DNA from: an uncultured Ellagibacter sp.
GTDB lineage: Bacteria; Actinomycetota; Coriobacteriia; Coriobacteriales; Eggerthellaceae
Assembly: GCF_934643285.1 (NCBI RefSeq)
Contig: NZ_CAKUBT010000015.1
Span: 1-41,932 of the forward strand
Reading direction: 5' to 3'
DNA: 41,932 nt
Shown here one piece after another: positions 41,011 to 41,932 of this stretch. Below the pieces are notes generated by a model. That model was not told the DNA's origin. It saw nothing but the letters and a program-made list of their open reading frames with translations, and searched no databases. Each line of letters starts with the position of its first letter. Position 1 is the stretch's first letter. A program made the translations under genes and the position numbers.

Positions 41011-41411
41011 TCCATCTCGCAGGCGCGGGCGCGCTCCTCCTCGGGAAGCCCCGCGAGGGCGGCGAAGGAGCGCGCCTCGCCGTGCGCCGTCGGCCTCGGC
41101 GGCGCCGAGCGCGACCTGGGCTGTAGCCGCACTTCCTGCGCAGGTCGAGGTCGCACATCCCGGCGTAGCCGCGCGATATCCACCGGTATATGGTCGACGG
41201 CGAGGCGCCGACCTGCCCGGCCCTGGCCAGCGCTATCTGCTGGGACGACAGCCCCCGGGCCACGTCGCACCTGATCAGCCCCATCGCGTACTCGAACCCG
41301 GCCTCGTCCCGGTCGACGCCGATCCTGGACTCGCGCAGCTCGGCGTCGGCGAGCGCCTGCGCCCTGGCCGCCGAGTACTCGCAGCGCCACCTCCTGCAGC
41401 AGCGGTAGCAC
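41009..41411 (-). pseudogene. IS30-like transposase, internal fragment
   Basis: On the minus strand about 130 codons resemble the N-terminal half of IS30-type transposases: YAMGLIRCDVARGLSSQQIALA, SPSTIYRWISRGYAGMCDLDLRRK (helix-turn-helix), then, after an apparent frameshift near KCGY, PPRPTAHGEARSFAALAGLPEEERARACEMD. No catalytic DDE core remains. The 3' side is cut by the IS1182 sequence and the 5' side is lost near 41411. Confidence 0.65.
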
Positions 41412-41820
41412 AGGTCAATGTTTATACTCCGAATCTTGTGCGTATCGTAAGGGAAGGCGGCATTCCGCTCGCCTTCTCCTTGAGTATACGCGAGCACGCG
41501 CGCTGCGGACACATCGCACACGGCATCGGCACAACGCGAGCTGCGCGCAAGTGTGCGACGCCCGCGGCATCTTGCGACCTGCAGCTACTTGCGAGCGCGC
41601 ATGCGCGCCGCCCACGCTCCCGCGTCCCCTCGCCCCCGCGCGCGGCATCTCGCCTGCAGCCCCGCCCCGCCGCTCGCGAGCAGTCGCGCGACCGCTCGCG
41701 CAGGCAATCTGGGCTTTTCATGCGCATGCGGAAGACCCCGTCCAAAGCGCTATAAAATGATGAGTTGCGCCAAGGGCCCGACCCTCGGCGCCCGCAATGC
41801 ACCCGACCGTTGAGGACCCT
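41412..41820. other. gene-free GC-rich stretch before the ABC permease gene
   Basis: No credible ORF. It contains a 14-bp palindrome GCGCGCATGCGCGC (41595-41608), CATGCGCATG near 41720, and TATAAAAT near 41751 that could serve as a -10 for the downstream gene (no good -35). Confidence 0.5.
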
Positions 41821-41932
41821 ATGGCTCAAACCGCATCGACCAAGGCCACGCTCAAGCGGAATTGGTTCACCATCACATCGCTTGTGTCGAAGGACTTCAA
41901 GCTCAAGTACCGCCGAAGCGTCCTGGGCGTTC
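41821..41932 (+). CDS. ABC-2 type polysaccharide export permease, N-terminal part (runs off window)
   Basis: The first 37 codons, starting at the ATG at 41821 with GAGGACC upstream. The stretch SLVSKDFKLKYRRSVLGV is the hallmark amphipathic N-terminus of Wzm/TagG/RfbA permeases that export teichoic acid or O-antigen type polymers through an ABC transporter. This indicates that the surface-polymer cluster continues beyond the window. Only the N-terminus can be judged. Confidence 0.85.
   Translation, partial: MAQTASTKATLKRNWFTITSLVSKDFKLKYRRSVLGV

Noticed and set aside
41011..41755. C-terminal half of the long plus-strand ORF starting at 40298
   Set aside because: Arg/Pro/Ala-rich translation is the antisense of an IS30-like transposase fragment, not part of the IS1182 protein.
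1..41932. CRISPR array, tRNA, rRNA or tmRNA genes
   Set aside because: No regularly spaced repeat-spacer pattern, no cloverleaf with GTTCRA-type arm and no rRNA-like segment was recognised by eye; a tRNAscan or Infernal run would be decisive.

Overview
The window looks like the chromosome of a high-GC actinobacterium of the class Coriobacteriia, probably an Eggerthellaceae-like gut anaerobe. The clues are a GlnR-type regulator next to a compact class I glutamine synthetase, a cytoplasmic molybdopterin oxidoreductase with a small ferredoxin and a divergent LysR regulator, and a peptide deformylase-like protein with a Met-substituted first motif. The genus is an inference from memory of such genomes; no rRNA or tRNA gene was seen.

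Region 1 (75-9236, all minus strand) is the most unusual part: one tight operon coding, in transcription order, for a 63-aa protein, a prokaryotic E2-like protein (Cys107), a JAMM/MPN protease with a complete E/HxH/S/D set, an E1/ThiF-like adenylyltransferase, an 83-aa helical protein, a large soluble FtsK/SpoIIIE-type ATPase, a 90-aa WXG100-like protein, a 149-aa helical protein, a membrane protein with repeated IGEDGSI motifs, and a Sel1-repeat protein. It reads as a ubiquitin-like conjugation system joined to a type VII secretion-like apparatus. No obvious ubiquitin-like modifier is encoded.

Region 2 (about 9.4-11.9 kb) is mobile-element debris: a small helical ORF, a 52-bp perfect palindrome beside a serine recombinase, a short DUF3789-like ORF coupled to a 5'-truncated class B sortase (both typical of integrative conjugative elements), a truncated IS256-family transposase, and a gene-free stretch built from long inverted repeats.

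Region 3 (11.9-17.0 kb) is housekeeping: glnA-glnR (minus), metQ-metN-metI for methionine import (plus), and a deformylase-like gene.

Region 4 (17.2-36.5 kb and 36.6-38.7 kb) deals mostly with the cell surface. It holds an initiating sugar transferase, a DegT aminotransferase and a GT4 glycosyltransferase, then a redox island (molybdopterin enzyme, ferredoxin, LysR). Next is a lic1-like aminoalcohol decoration locus: a fused HTH-cytidylyltransferase-kinase, EutH, a second LicA kinase and a LicB-like carrier. A polysaccharide operon follows (GT2, DUF2304, LicD, Wzx flippase, GT4, LicD), with a divergent GT4 and a large DUF6541-like membrane protein. Together these suggest a glycopolymer carrying phosphocholine or phosphoethanolamine: uptake (EutH, LicB), phosphorylation (LicA), CDP activation (LicC) and transfer (two LicD).

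Region 5 (38.8-41.9 kb) has an AAA ATPase gene preceded by seven phased TTTGA/GTTGA repeats, a truncated IS1182-family element fused to an IS30-like fragment, and the start of an ABC-2 polysaccharide export permease that runs off the window. By eye, regions 1 and 5 have lower GC than regions 3-4, consistent with horizontal acquisition.
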